Shown here in pieces: positions 35,871 through 44,209 of a stretch of DNA of 64,000 nt (positions are counted from its first letter, which is position 1; each line of letters starts with the position of its first letter). The translations under genes and the position numbers were made by a program. The stretch comes from Verrucomicrobiaceae bacterium (GTDB lineage Bacteria; Verrucomicrobiota; Verrucomicrobiia; Verrucomicrobiales; Verrucomicrobiaceae): the NCBI GenBank assembly GCA_027490195.1, contig JAIXYN010000061.1, positions 62,001 to 126,000 on the forward strand, given 5' to 3'. Under the pieces are notes generated by a model, which ran no database searches, was not told the origin of the DNA, and was given only the letters and a program-made list of their open reading frames with translations.

Positions 35871-36974
35871 TCAAGGCTTGGTGATCTGGCCGTCGCGTTG
35901 AAACATCTGCCAGTCGGCGGCATAGTCCGCATTGATGAGCCACGAGGCGGTAGATTTGTCACCATTGAAGGAGGCGAAGGGCGCTGTGGGCAGGGTTTGA
36001 TAACCGCCTTGGGTGACATCCCAGTTTTTGCCGAGCGAGCCGCTCTCAACCGACAGCGCATGGAGCTTCACCGGACCTTTGAGCGGAGCAGCATCCGCAG
36101 GCACGCGGGCGGCGAAGGTGTGGCGCAGGAAGGAAAACACCAGTGGCCAGGTTTTTTCGCCGGGGCCGTGGCCTGTCTTGGGTTCCACGGCATAATTCCA
36201 CAGCGCGATGTGCTTCTTCCTCATCGCTTCGACGACGCCCATGTTTTCAGCTTTGGAGGGGCGACCAAAGAAGTCATCCACCTCACCAAAGATCACCAGC
36301 CCGGGGATCTGGGCGGCACCGGGTTGATACACTTGGTAGGTGGTGCCTGGACGCATGGAAACCCAGCCCCACACGCGGGTGCTTTCAGCGGAAAAAATGG
36401 CTGAGAACCCGGTGCCGTTGGAATGGCCGTAGAGAAAGAGCGGCACATTTTCGAGCTCAGCATGCTGGGCTCTTTGCCCGAAAGTTTTGAGCCGCTCAGA
36501 CAGCAGGCTTCGTGGCCAAAAGCCGCGTTGCATGGGATTGCCCACGAATTTAAAAATCGCGAGGTGCAGCTCGCGGGCGATTTTGCGCAGTTCCGGGTGC
36601 TTGTAGAGATTCTCGCCACTGCCGTGGCCGGAAATGACGACGATGCCCTTGGCCACGATCGCCTCTTCAGGCACCCACAGGTCGAACTTCACATCCTCCT
36701 TTTTGCCTTCGCCTTTTTCCTTCACGGCCTGCTGCCATTGCTCGTCGGAGAGTTTCCAATCCCAGCTTCTTTCAACAGCCTGCTGCGGTGATGGCGTGCC
36801 CCATTTGGCTTCATCCAGCACTCCATCCCAGTTCTTCTGACCCTTCACCTGCGTGTTGGCCCGCACCCAGCCGAGGCTGTGGCATTCGGGCAGTTGTAGC
36901 GTCTCGGTGAGCTCGATGTCAGCAGCGCGTAGGTTCGTCAGCAGCAATGCCACGACGAGATAGGACAGCTTCAT
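35871..36974 (-). CDS. Exported alpha/beta hydrolase, 367 aa
   Basis: The product has a short signal peptide (MKLSYLVVALLLTNLRA) and an alpha/beta-hydrolase core: GIVVISGHGSGENLYKHPE, the nucleophile elbow LFLYGHSNGTG, VIFGEVDDFFG (probable acid) and KTGHGPGE (probable catalytic His). The family resembles phospholipase/acyl-hydrolase or glucuronoyl-esterase-like proteins of Planctomycetota, but the substrate is unknown. It is the gene after DUF1552 in the long minus-strand operon (18-bp gap). Confidence 0.75.
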   Translation of the reverse strand: MKLSYLVVALLLTNLRAADIELTETLQLPECHSLGWVRANTQVKGQKNWDGVLDEAKWGTPSPQQAVERSWDWKLSDEQWQQAVKEKGEGKKEDVKFDLWVPEEAIVAKGIVVISGHGSGENLYKHPELRKIARELHLAIFKFVGNPMQRGFWPRSLLSERLKTFGQRAQHAELENVPLFLYGHSNGTGFSAIFSAESTRVWGWVSMRPGTTYQVYQPGAAQIPGLVIFGEVDDFFGRPSKAENMGVVEAMRKKHIALWNYAVEPKTGHGPGEKTWPLVFSFLRHTFAARVPADAAPLKGPVKLHALSVESGSLGKNWDVTQGGYQTLPTAPFASFNGDKSTASWLINADYAADWQMFQRDGQITKP

Positions 36975-36992
36975 GGTGTGAGGCAGATGAGA

Positions 36993-38279
36993 TTAGGCGA
37001 TAAGTTCCTTCAGCACGCCGGAGCTGTCGCCATGACGCTCGACATTCACGCCAACGCCATGCAGCAGAGTGAGCCAGGCATTGCACAGCGGGGTATCCTT
37101 CGGCGCGACGATGTTGTGCCCCAGCTTGATGCCTGCGCCGCCGCCAGTGAGGAGGGTGGGGCAGTTGTCCAGATTGTGCTCGGTGCGGATGTTGCTGCCG
37201 TAGGCGAGGGCCACGTGGTCGAAGAGACGGCTGCCGTCGGCTTCCTTGGTGGCTTTGAGTTTGTCGATGAGTCCGGCGAGGAGATCGCTCTGCGTGAGGT
37301 CGCGCTGCTTTGAAGCTTCCAGCTTTTCACCCATGGTCGAGTGGTAATGGCTCATGTCATGCGGGGCGACCTTGATGCCGATGCTGGTGAGCAGGGTGCT
37401 GACCGGCTGGCGGTAGGTAAGCACACGCGTGCTGTCCGTCTGCATCGCTGCGAGCATGATGTCGTACATGATCTTGATCTCCTCTTTGCCGGCGAGACCG
37501 GGGGCGGGCTCGGGAATCGGTGCCTTGGGCTGTGGCACGCCGATCCATTGCTCGTCCTTGCTCAAGCGTGTTTCGATGTCGCGTATGCCCTGGAAGTATT
37601 CATCGAGCTTGCCCTTGTCCGTTTTGCCAAGGCCACGCTGCATCACACGCGCATTCTCCATCACGGTGTCCAGCACGCTGCGTTTCTGGGCGAGCATGGC
37701 CTTTTGCTGTTCGATGGGCGTGGTGTCTTTGGAGAAAAGCCGGTGGTAGGCTTCCACGGGGCCCTTGTGCCCGCCGATGGGTTTGCCGCTGACATCCCAT
37801 GCCATGGAGAGACCTGGGCCATGGCCGGAAGCTTCGGCATTTTCGCTGCCATTGAGTTGCAGGGAAGCAAAGCGCGTGTCGAGGCCGAGCTTTGCCGCCG
37901 CCACCTGATCGGCGGAGATGCTGTTGTGAAAGTTCTGTCCCGGCTCTCCGAAACGGTTTGCGCCGCTGAGCCACATGGTACTGCCCCAATGGCCGTCGTT
38001 GCTGTACTTGTTCCAAAGCCCCTGCACGACGGAGAAATCCGCCTTGTGCCGTGCCAGTGGCTTGAGCCCTTCAGGCAAGGTGTAATCAGCCCCAGGCTGT
38101 TTGATGTCGGGAAACCAGCTTTCCGTAGTAATCCCCCAGCCAAAGCCGAGAAAAACCAGCCGCTTCGGTGGGGCAACTGGAGCTGCAGCCGAGGCAAAGC
38201 GGCGGAAGCCAAGAGATTCCAGTGCCGGCAGGGCAATGAGCGCGGTGCTGGATTGAAGAAAGTGGCGGCGGGTTTTCAT
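36993..38279 (-). CDS. DUF1552 protein with Tat-type signal
   Basis: A 428-aa DUF1552 protein with a twin-arginine signal (MKTRRHFLQSSTALIALPALES). Family features include VFLGFGWGI, VVQGLWNKYSNDGHWGSTMWLSG, DMSHYHSTM, HVALAYGSNIRTEHNLDNCPTLLTGGG and LCNAWLTLLHGVGV. The protein is probably exported and pairs with the DUF1592 gene 39206-41890. The two are now separated by the GxxExxY cassette. The activity is unknown; pairing suggests they act on the same substrate or complex. Confidence 0.85.
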   Translation of the reverse strand: MKTRRHFLQSSTALIALPALESLGFRRFASAAAPVAPPKRLVFLGFGWGITTESWFPDIKQPGADYTLPEGLKPLARHKADFSVVQGLWNKYSNDGHWGSTMWLSGANRFGEPGQNFHNSISADQVAAAKLGLDTRFASLQLNGSENAEASGHGPGLSMAWDVSGKPIGGHKGPVEAYHRLFSKDTTPIEQQKAMLAQKRSVLDTVMENARVMQRGLGKTDKGKLDEYFQGIRDIETRLSKDEQWIGVPQPKAPIPEPAPGLAGKEEIKIMYDIMLAAMQTDSTRVLTYRQPVSTLLTSIGIKVAPHDMSHYHSTMGEKLEASKQRDLTQSDLLAGLIDKLKATKEADGSRLFDHVALAYGSNIRTEHNLDNCPTLLTGGGAGIKLGHNIVAPKDTPLCNAWLTLLHGVGVNVERHGDSSGVLKELIA

Positions 38280-38300
38280 GGGAGTGGGGTATGGAACGGA

Positions 38301-38329
38301 TTCCCGCAGATTCAGGAAACCCGCAGATT
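38301..38329. repeat. Left arm of 29-bp perfect inverted repeat
   Basis: Identical, inverted, to 39167-39195. Each arm itself holds CCCGCAGATT twice with a 17-nt period. The stop codon of the GxxExxY gene lies inside this arm. Confidence 0.85.
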
Positions 38330-39103
38330 GGTTTTGATCGGATTGGATACAAACTTTAAGTCGGCTTTTGCTTTGCCGAAATGAAAACAGATACCCCAGG
38401 GCAGGTCGAGCCAGCGTAGACAGGTCTGCAAGCAGGAGCGGTCCATGGCGGTAACTTCTTCACCAAGAGCGGTGATGGAAATAGCGGCTTGCTGGTCAAT
38501 GACGATGCAGCGGAGGGAAGTTTGTCCTATGTGCGGAACTTGGACAACGGGATTCATTGAAAATGGTATCTGCTCTGCGCGCAGGGCTGCGCCCATGATG
38601 CCAAGCCATGTGGTTTCCCGGTAGCCTAATCCAATATCAGTCAAGCATTGGGCCGCGATCTGCGTCAACTGACAGGCAAGCTGCTGCGCCGTTACAAAGT
38701 CGGGCATGATGGTCTGGGGAAATGCACCTGTCTTGGATGTATAGAACACCCGCTTGGAAAGCAGACTTGGTTTGCCAAAATCGAATAGCAGGCCTGTCCG
38801 AATGTGCCAGAACTTCGCGTAGCTCAGGAGTTGAGTGAAGTGCTCAGGAGCGAAGGTCCGCCGAAGTGCCTTCAGTTCAGGAATTAGTTTCTCAGGGAAC
38901 ACCAGATCAGCCTCGAAGGTATCCGCAATATATCCCCGATAAACAAGATCGCGCCTTGGTTTCGAGAGATATTCGATGCCAGTCTTCACCAAGCGCGCGA
39001 CGAAATCCTGATGATAAAACTCCTCCACAAGCCCCGGCCCGAGAGCACGATGGCTCGCCATTGCCAATCCTATGATTTGGTGTGTGAAAGGATCTTTTGT
39101 CAT
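38312..39103 (-). CDS. Two-module GxxExxY protein (PD-(D/E)xK-type)
   Basis: The 263-aa protein contains two tandem GxxExxY modules. The first (residues 1-124) is complete: GLVEEFY (Gly24, Glu27, Tyr30), ADLVF (Asp66), ELKA (Glu76, Lys78, the D-ExK pattern of PD-(D/E)xK enzymes) and the closing GLLFDFGKPSL. The second (about 135-255) keeps the outline (GYRETTW, CLRWLDLPWGICFHFGKAK) but has lost the Asp and ExK residues, so it may be structural. GxxExxY proteins are very abundant in Verrucomicrobiota and Planctomycetota and are predicted nucleases of unknown role. The start at 39103 is preferred over 39139 because it begins the domain. The stop codon lies in the flanking repeat. Confidence 0.85.
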   Translation of the reverse strand: MTKDPFTHQIIGLAMASHRALGPGLVEEFYHQDFVARLVKTGIEYLSKPRRDLVYRGYIADTFEADLVFPEKLIPELKALRRTFAPEHFTQLLSYAKFWHIRTGLLFDFGKPSLLSKRVFYTSKTGAFPQTIMPDFVTAQQLACQLTQIAAQCLTDIGLGYRETTWLGIMGAALRAEQIPFSMNPVVQVPHIGQTSLRCIVIDQQAAISITALGEEVTAMDRSCLQTCLRWLDLPWGICFHFGKAKADLKFVSNPIKTNLRVS

Positions 39104-39108
39104 TGCTT

Positions 39109-39137
39109 TACCCCTCAGATTCAAAAAAAATCCGGAC
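39109..39137 (-). promoter_or_regulatory. Possible variant of the GTCCGG promoter motif
   Basis: GTCCGGATT and AGGGGTA at the same spacing as the three clearer sites, but only 6 bp before the start codon. This one may be coincidence. Confidence 0.25.
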
Positions 39138-39166
39138 AATCTTATCGAGCAATTACCATCAAAAAA

Positions 39167-39195
39167 AATCTGCGGGTTTCCTGAATCTGCGGGAA
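39167..39195. repeat. Right arm of 29-bp perfect inverted repeat
   Basis: Exact inverted copy of 38301-38329, lying 10 bp downstream of the DUF1592 stop codon. Confidence 0.85.
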
Positions 39196-39205
39196 AAACT
39201 CTTTT

Positions 39206-41890
39206 TCATTTGGTATGAAACTCCTGACTTGTGACCAATGCGTGAATGAACTCGCGAATGGCGAGGTCTTTCTTGCCAGCCTGTTGGATCATGCCGGCAA
39301 TGAGTGGTTGATCACGGAAGCCCGGTGGGCGGCCCAGCGCAAATTCGATGAGGGCCTCGCTGAAGCTGCGGGCAAAGGCGTCTGACTTGGAGGCGATGAT
39401 GTCGCGCAGTCCGAAGAAGTCTTTGAAAGCAGGGCCTTTGTAGAGCGCGGCGGCGGCTTCAATGGTCCAGGTCTTCTTGCTCTTGGGATCGGGTTTGCCG
39501 TTTGCGTCGATAGCCACGTAGCTGTCTTCGGTGCGCCACTGACCGGCGGCGTCGAAGTTTTCCAAACCAAAGCCGACGGGGTCGATCTTGCGATGGCAGC
39601 TGGCGCACTGCGGGTCTTCCTGATGCGCGAGCAATCGCTCATGCGTGGTGAGCACTTTGCCTGCAAGCCGTGTGATCGCGGGAACATTCGCTGGGGCGGG
39701 TGGCGGCGGGTCATGCAGCAGCTTGCGCAGCACCCAGGCTCCGCGTTCCACGGGGCTGGTGCGTTCGCCATTGCCACCCATGAAGTGGATGGCCGCCATG
39801 CCGAGCAAACCACCACGTGGAGAGTCCTTGGGCAATGACACTTTTTCGTAGCCATCTCCCTTCACACCTGGAATGCCGTAGTAATGAGCGAGCACGCGAT
39901 TGATCATCACGTAGTCGGATTTCAGCAGGTCGCGCAGGCTTGCGTTGTTTCGCATGAGGTGCGCCATGGTTTCATGAATCTCCCCTTTGGCCGCGACCTT
40001 CGTGCCGCTGTCAAAGCGCGGATACAAAGAACGATTGACCTCGAAAAAGTCGATCCGATCCAAGCCAAGCCATTGATGCGTGAAGGCTTGGAGGAAATCT
40101 GCCGAACGCGGGTCATTGAGCAGTCGCTCCGTCTGTGCGGCGAGCACTTCCTTCTTCTGCAATTCACCGCGTTGGGCGAGATCACGCAACTGCGCATCCG
40201 GCGGTGCGCTCCAGAGGAAATACGAAAGGCGGGTGGCGAGTTCCATGCCGGTCAGCGGCCGGCGCTTCTCGTCTGGCGAAGGTTCCGCGAGGTAGAGATA
40301 CATGGGGGATGACAGCACCACCGCCAGCGTTTCCTTCAGTGCCGCGCTGTGTTTGTCTCCTGCCTTGCGACGCACGTCATAAAGGCTGAGCAGGCGGTCG
40401 ATGTAGTCCTTCGGTGGCGTTGCCCCACGGAATGCCTCAGTGGCAAACCGCTCCAACGCCGTGCGCAGTTCCGGTGCGGCAGGCGCAGGCGATTTGTCAT
40501 CCAGTGGAATGCCCAGCGCTGCGATGCCGGGCGGCTTGGCCTTGTCGACTTTCGGCACGCGTTCGACTTCGATCCAGTCCACCCAGAGGGTGAGTTCCGG
40601 GCCAATGCCATTGCGCTTCACAGCCTCGGCACGTTTGCGGCCTCCTTCTTCGTTCGTGTCCCAACTGCCCTTTTCCCGGACGAACAGCAGGCGGTTCTCG
40701 CGCGTCAAGTTGCTGCGAGTCAGAGTCAGCGGAATCTCGATCACCTGCGGCTTTTCGATCGTGCCGGTGATTTCATGGGTGGCCATGACTCGCCCCGTGC
40801 GTGCATAGATGCCAAAGTCCAGGAATCGCCGCTCCGGTGGGGCATCCTTTGTCGCTGCGGCCTTCACGCGCACGATGTAATCGCCCACCGGCCAGTCAAA
40901 CGGCACCAGCAACTCGATGTAGTTCACGTTCAGTTCGGCCGGATGCCGTGTCTGCGTGCCGAGGTAGGCACCACGGTCCACCGCAGGCTGCGCCATGTAA
41001 TACTGGTGATACTTCAGCCAGCCTGCGCCCAGCGAATCGTTGGCCAGATCGGCGTCGTTTTCGCCTTTCTTGTCGAAGCCAAAGGTTCGTGGGTTCGGTG
41101 CGCCGGGAATCCTTGCCCACTCGCGGCGAAATATGCTGTCGTTCTTCGATTCTTTCCGAATCTTCGCCACGATGTCCTTGTTTTCAGGCTTTGCCGCCGC
41201 CGCCTCCACCGCTTTGACCCAGCTTTCGGCACGCGCTTTGGCATCGATTTGATACTCCACGAACTTTTTCACAATTGGTGTCGTCGTCTCAGCTTCGTAG
41301 TGCAGCTTTTTCTCCACGCCCGCTGCTGCCTGCCACGCAAAGGCCTCCTCCACCGCCTCGCGTCCCAGCACTTGATACTGCTCAAACTGGTTCGCGGACA
41401 TGAAGAGGTTCGCTCCCACCGTATCGAATCCACCCGCGCCGCTGTCTCCCGGCAGATCGGACACATTGACGTCCACGCCGAGCAGTTCCCTAAGCGTGTT
41501 CTTGTATTCACGACGATTCAGCCGCCGCATGGTGATGACGCCATTCTGATCTCCCAGAGTGCGCCGCGCCGCGACCATCACGTTTGCCAGGTCATCAAGA
41601 AAGTCCGCTTTAGCTGCGTTTGCCGGCTGCTTTTCGTCTTCCGGCGGCATGTCGCCGGAATTCATCTGGTTCAGCACCTTCTGCCACTTCTCCGCCGTTT
41701 CGATGTCCTTGATTTCAAACGGCAGGTCATCCACGCGGAACTTCCCCTTCTGTTTGTCCGGGCCATGGCATGAAACACAAGTCTCCTGGAACAAAGCCTT
41801 GTGACGTTGGTCCATCACGGCGCGGTCAGCGGAGTGAGATGGAGAATAGGCAGACAGCAGGAGGGTAAGAAGCAAAAACAGACGATTCAT
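39206..41890 (-). CDS. DUF1592-type multidomain protein with two heme c motifs
   Basis: The 894-aa exported protein has a signal peptide and an N-terminal heme motif (CVSCHGPDKQKGK, Cys38-Cys41-His42), followed by DUF1587 (LNRREYKNTLRELLGVDV), a large insertion with a beta-rich carbohydrate-binding-like region (about 200-430), then DUF1595, DUF1592, DUF1588 (GGLLGMAAIHFMGGNGERTSPVERG) and DUF1585, with a second CASCHRKIDPVGF motif. It is the first gene of the long minus-strand operon and has a strong copy of the GTCCGG/GAGATAC promoter-like motif upstream. Role as for the paralogue: probable electron transfer or binding in polysaccharide use. Confidence 0.88.
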   Translation of the reverse strand: MNRLFLLLTLLLSAYSPSHSADRAVMDQRHKALFQETCVSCHGPDKQKGKFRVDDLPFEIKDIETAEKWQKVLNQMNSGDMPPEDEKQPANAAKADFLDDLANVMVAARRTLGDQNGVITMRRLNRREYKNTLRELLGVDVNVSDLPGDSGAGGFDTVGANLFMSANQFEQYQVLGREAVEEAFAWQAAAGVEKKLHYEAETTTPIVKKFVEYQIDAKARAESWVKAVEAAAAKPENKDIVAKIRKESKNDSIFRREWARIPGAPNPRTFGFDKKGENDADLANDSLGAGWLKYHQYYMAQPAVDRGAYLGTQTRHPAELNVNYIELLVPFDWPVGDYIVRVKAAATKDAPPERRFLDFGIYARTGRVMATHEITGTIEKPQVIEIPLTLTRSNLTRENRLLFVREKGSWDTNEEGGRKRAEAVKRNGIGPELTLWVDWIEVERVPKVDKAKPPGIAALGIPLDDKSPAPAAPELRTALERFATEAFRGATPPKDYIDRLLSLYDVRRKAGDKHSAALKETLAVVLSSPMYLYLAEPSPDEKRRPLTGMELATRLSYFLWSAPPDAQLRDLAQRGELQKKEVLAAQTERLLNDPRSADFLQAFTHQWLGLDRIDFFEVNRSLYPRFDSGTKVAAKGEIHETMAHLMRNNASLRDLLKSDYVMINRVLAHYYGIPGVKGDGYEKVSLPKDSPRGGLLGMAAIHFMGGNGERTSPVERGAWVLRKLLHDPPPPAPANVPAITRLAGKVLTTHERLLAHQEDPQCASCHRKIDPVGFGLENFDAAGQWRTEDSYVAIDANGKPDPKSKKTWTIEAAAALYKGPAFKDFFGLRDIIASKSDAFARSFSEALIEFALGRPPGFRDQPLIAGMIQQAGKKDLAIREFIHALVTSQEFHTK

Positions 41891-41925
41891 CAGGGGGAAG
41901 AAACAAACGCAATAGAACGATCAAT

Positions 41926-41954
41926 GTATCTCGTCAGCAGCGTCAAAACCGGAC
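41926..41954 (-). promoter_or_regulatory. Two-part promoter-like motif (GTCCGG / GAGATAC)
   Basis: On the minus strand GTCCGGTTT, 13 nt, GAGATAC, 36 bp upstream of the start at 41890. Identical in sequence and spacing to the site before 25788. Confidence 0.65.
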
Positions 41955-41975
41955 GAACAAAATGCCGCGACTCTG

Positions 41976-42938
41976 TTACTTATCCGCCATCCACAATCTG
42001 GCGACGCCGGCGGGTTGAAACTTTTCGCCACTGGCGGTCAGTTCGAGCGTGACCTGGGCCTGTCGGCCATTTTTCCCGATGACGGTGACTTTGCCGGTAA
42101 TGGGGGCTGCGCTGGGCTTGCGATCCACTCCGGCAGGAGCGACCTGGATGGTGGTGCCTTGCTTGAGACGTTTGATCTGCTCCTCGCCTTCGTTGAAAAG
42201 GGTCAGCGTGAGCTGGGTGCCACTGGAGGCATCGACGTAGCCGGGGGCCCCTTCTTCGAGGATGCGTTTGTCGTGCACTGCCTTTTGCTCTGCCTGAAAT
42301 TTGAGCAGGCTTTCGTCATCGAGGAAGACCTCCCAGGCCATGCGGGTTTTGCCCTTGCCGATGCCGTGGGTCTTGGTGCGGAGTTTATCACCGGTCTTGA
42401 TGTCGCTGAACTTCGCAGGCTGCCCGGCTTTCCAGAAGCGCGTGTCTTTGCCTGTTTCGATGAGGATGTTTTTTTCGCGCACAAAACTTTGGTCGGAGTT
42501 TGCCCAGGTGCAGGTGAGCTTGCCGGCCGCGACATCGATCTGATCCACGTGGAAGTACTCTTTGTGGCCGTTCATCATGTTCATCTCGTCCTGGATGTAA
42601 GTGAGCCAGACCCACTGCTCCTTTTCATTCACATGAAGGCGAAAAATGGCCCGTTCGCCCACTCTAAAGTCCTGCAGATCCCCGAGCGTGGCATGGTGCA
42701 GCAGTTCGGCATAGGGCATCACGGTGAAGCTCACCACCTCGTCATTGCTCTCATTGCGAAACTTGCCGGTGCGTGTGCTTAGATCGATGCTGATGAGCTC
42801 GCCCCAGATGCGGCGCATTTTTTCAAACGGGATGATCACCTGTCCCGGTTTGATTACGGGGATGGGCTTGGCCGGAGGCGTGTCGGCGGCGAAGGCGTAA
42901 AGGGACAGGACGGCGAGCGTCGCAAAAATCGTCTTCAT
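41976..42938 (-). CDS. Secreted hypothetical protein, 320 aa
   Basis: A signal peptide (MKTIFATLAVLSLYAFA) leads into a beta-rich protein with no family I recognise. Repeated short segments of the type GELISIDLSTRTGKFRN, GERAIFRLHVNEKEQWVWLTYIQDEM and GKLTCTWANSD suggest several OB- or SH3-like barrels. The preceding gene (42951-44171) encodes a longer protein with the same segments (GELIHVEHLDRQFQIRVD, LPYGSVWYQG), so the two are probably distant paralogues. Last gene of the four-gene operon starting at 48035; the gap before it is 12 bp. Binding of polysaccharide or assembly with the DUF1592/DUF1552 products is a guess from context. Confidence 0.6.
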   Translation of the reverse strand: MKTIFATLAVLSLYAFAADTPPAKPIPVIKPGQVIIPFEKMRRIWGELISIDLSTRTGKFRNESNDEVVSFTVMPYAELLHHATLGDLQDFRVGERAIFRLHVNEKEQWVWLTYIQDEMNMMNGHKEYFHVDQIDVAAGKLTCTWANSDQSFVREKNILIETGKDTRFWKAGQPAKFSDIKTGDKLRTKTHGIGKGKTRMAWEVFLDDESLLKFQAEQKAVHDKRILEEGAPGYVDASSGTQLTLTLFNEGEEQIKRLKQGTTIQVAPAGVDRKPSAAPITGKVTVIGKNGRQAQVTLELTASGEKFQPAGVARLWMADK

Positions 42939-42950
42939 GATGCAATCAGG

Positions 42951-44171
42951 TTACTCTTTTCCGAAGTATTCTTCTTCCTTGGGCAGGGCGATGACTTTCC
43001 ACGTTTCTGGATAAAAACGGACGATGCGTTTTGGCCGGTAGCCTTCGAGCATCATGTCCATCTTGATCTTCATCTGCACGCCACTGCTGCCCGGCTCGAC
43101 GGGGACTTTTGTCACTTCGAGCACGCTGCCGGTTTTGCGGTCGTTCACCGGATCGTAGGTCATGAGGGTGTCGCGTGCGACGGCAAGACCGCCGCGCGGT
43201 TCGACGGGCGGTGGGCTGCCATCTTTCGGCGGCGGGAGATTGGGATCTTTGATTTTCAGTTCGTCGAAGAGCTTCGGATCGACACTGTCAAAGAACATGA
43301 CGGTCACGAACTGCTGCTCGTCATCGACTGCTGTGACCAAGCCTGGCAGTCCTCGCTCGCGGATATAGTTGCGATGCCGCTCGAGCTGGTTGGCAGTGAC
43401 GAGTGCGCGCGCAGGATCATCCAGCCAGACATCCGTGATGCGGCCAGGGCCATAGAGCGTGACCCAGGTGAGATTGAAGAGAATCGACTGGCCGGCTTTC
43501 AGCGCCTTGAGATCAGCGATGCCCTGGCCTTTGAAAACGCGTGTGCTGCTGAGGAGATCGAAGAGCTTGGGCTGGCCGCTCGGTTTGCCTTTGTCCTGCA
43601 GCGTCGCGGTCAGCTTCTTGGCGGTGAGATCCACGCTGTCAATTTTCCAAAGCTGCTTCTGCCGAGCGTGAAAGGAGTAATCATCCTCAATGCGGAGGCA
43701 GCGGCGGAATTCCCACTCGGGCGTCTTGCGCTTGTACCAAGTGTCCGGCAGCGGCGTCTTGTCCTCTGGATCGGTCAGATAAAACAGGCCGTGCAAATGG
43801 GTTCCCAGCGGAATGTCCTGCAAGGCCGCTGGTGCGCCTTGATACCAGACAGAACCATATGGCAGCAGGGTGGCATCCAGCGGCAAGTCCCAGATCCCAC
43901 GCTCCTGGCTGTCATTGCGATCCACGCGAATCTGAAATTGGCGGTCCAGGTGCTCGACGTGTATCAGTTCCCCCGTGGCTGCATGTGCCGAGCCCTCCGG
44001 CGGAAACTGCCCTTCCACGAGCTGAAACCACTCTGGAGGATCTCCCGGCTTCCGATCCTTCGGAGCCTTCCTTTTGTCTCCCGCCTTCACCGGTCCATCG
44101 GCGTCGGTACGGAATTTAGGCGATTCGGCGTGAAGCAGTGAGAAGGTGAAAAAGAGAACGAGGAAGCGCAT
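42951..44171 (-). CDS. Secreted hypothetical protein, 406 aa
   Basis: Signal peptide MRFLVLFFTFSLLHA, then a basic linker (KAGDKRKAPKDRKPGD) and a beta-rich body with segments such as GELIHVEHLDRQFQIRVDRNDS, LPLDATLLPYGSVWYQGAP and LWKIDSVDLTAKKLTATLQDKG. A low-complexity proline stretch (NLPPPKDGSPPPVEP) separates a C-terminal part. I do not recognise a family. It is related to the neighbouring 320-aa protein. It follows DUF1552 by 38 bp, so it probably works with the same exported complex. Confidence 0.6.
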   Translation of the reverse strand: MRFLVLFFTFSLLHAESPKFRTDADGPVKAGDKRKAPKDRKPGDPPEWFQLVEGQFPPEGSAHAATGELIHVEHLDRQFQIRVDRNDSQERGIWDLPLDATLLPYGSVWYQGAPAALQDIPLGTHLHGLFYLTDPEDKTPLPDTWYKRKTPEWEFRRCLRIEDDYSFHARQKQLWKIDSVDLTAKKLTATLQDKGKPSGQPKLFDLLSSTRVFKGQGIADLKALKAGQSILFNLTWVTLYGPGRITDVWLDDPARALVTANQLERHRNYIRERGLPGLVTAVDDEQQFVTVMFFDSVDPKLFDELKIKDPNLPPPKDGSPPPVEPRGGLAVARDTLMTYDPVNDRKTGSVLEVTKVPVEPGSSGVQMKIKMDMMLEGYRPKRIVRFYPETWKVIALPKEEEYFGKE

Positions 44172-44209
44172 CGAAAAGGTCTGAAAGCAAATGAATGAAT
44201 AGACCGAGG

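Larger units (their letters stand above)
38301..39195. mobile_element. GxxExxY nuclease cassette bracketed by 29-bp inverted repeats
   Basis: An 895-bp unit that consists of one gene and two perfect 29-bp inverted arms. It sits between the DUF1592 and DUF1552 genes, which elsewhere in the window are adjacent (22 bp or a 1-bp overlap). No target duplication is seen at the edges. The layout suggests a mobile or selfish unit inserted into an operon. Confidence 0.6.

Noticed and set aside
38285..39210. Target-site duplication at the edges of the GxxExxY cassette
   Set aside because: Bases just outside the two arms do not match, so no duplication can be claimed.
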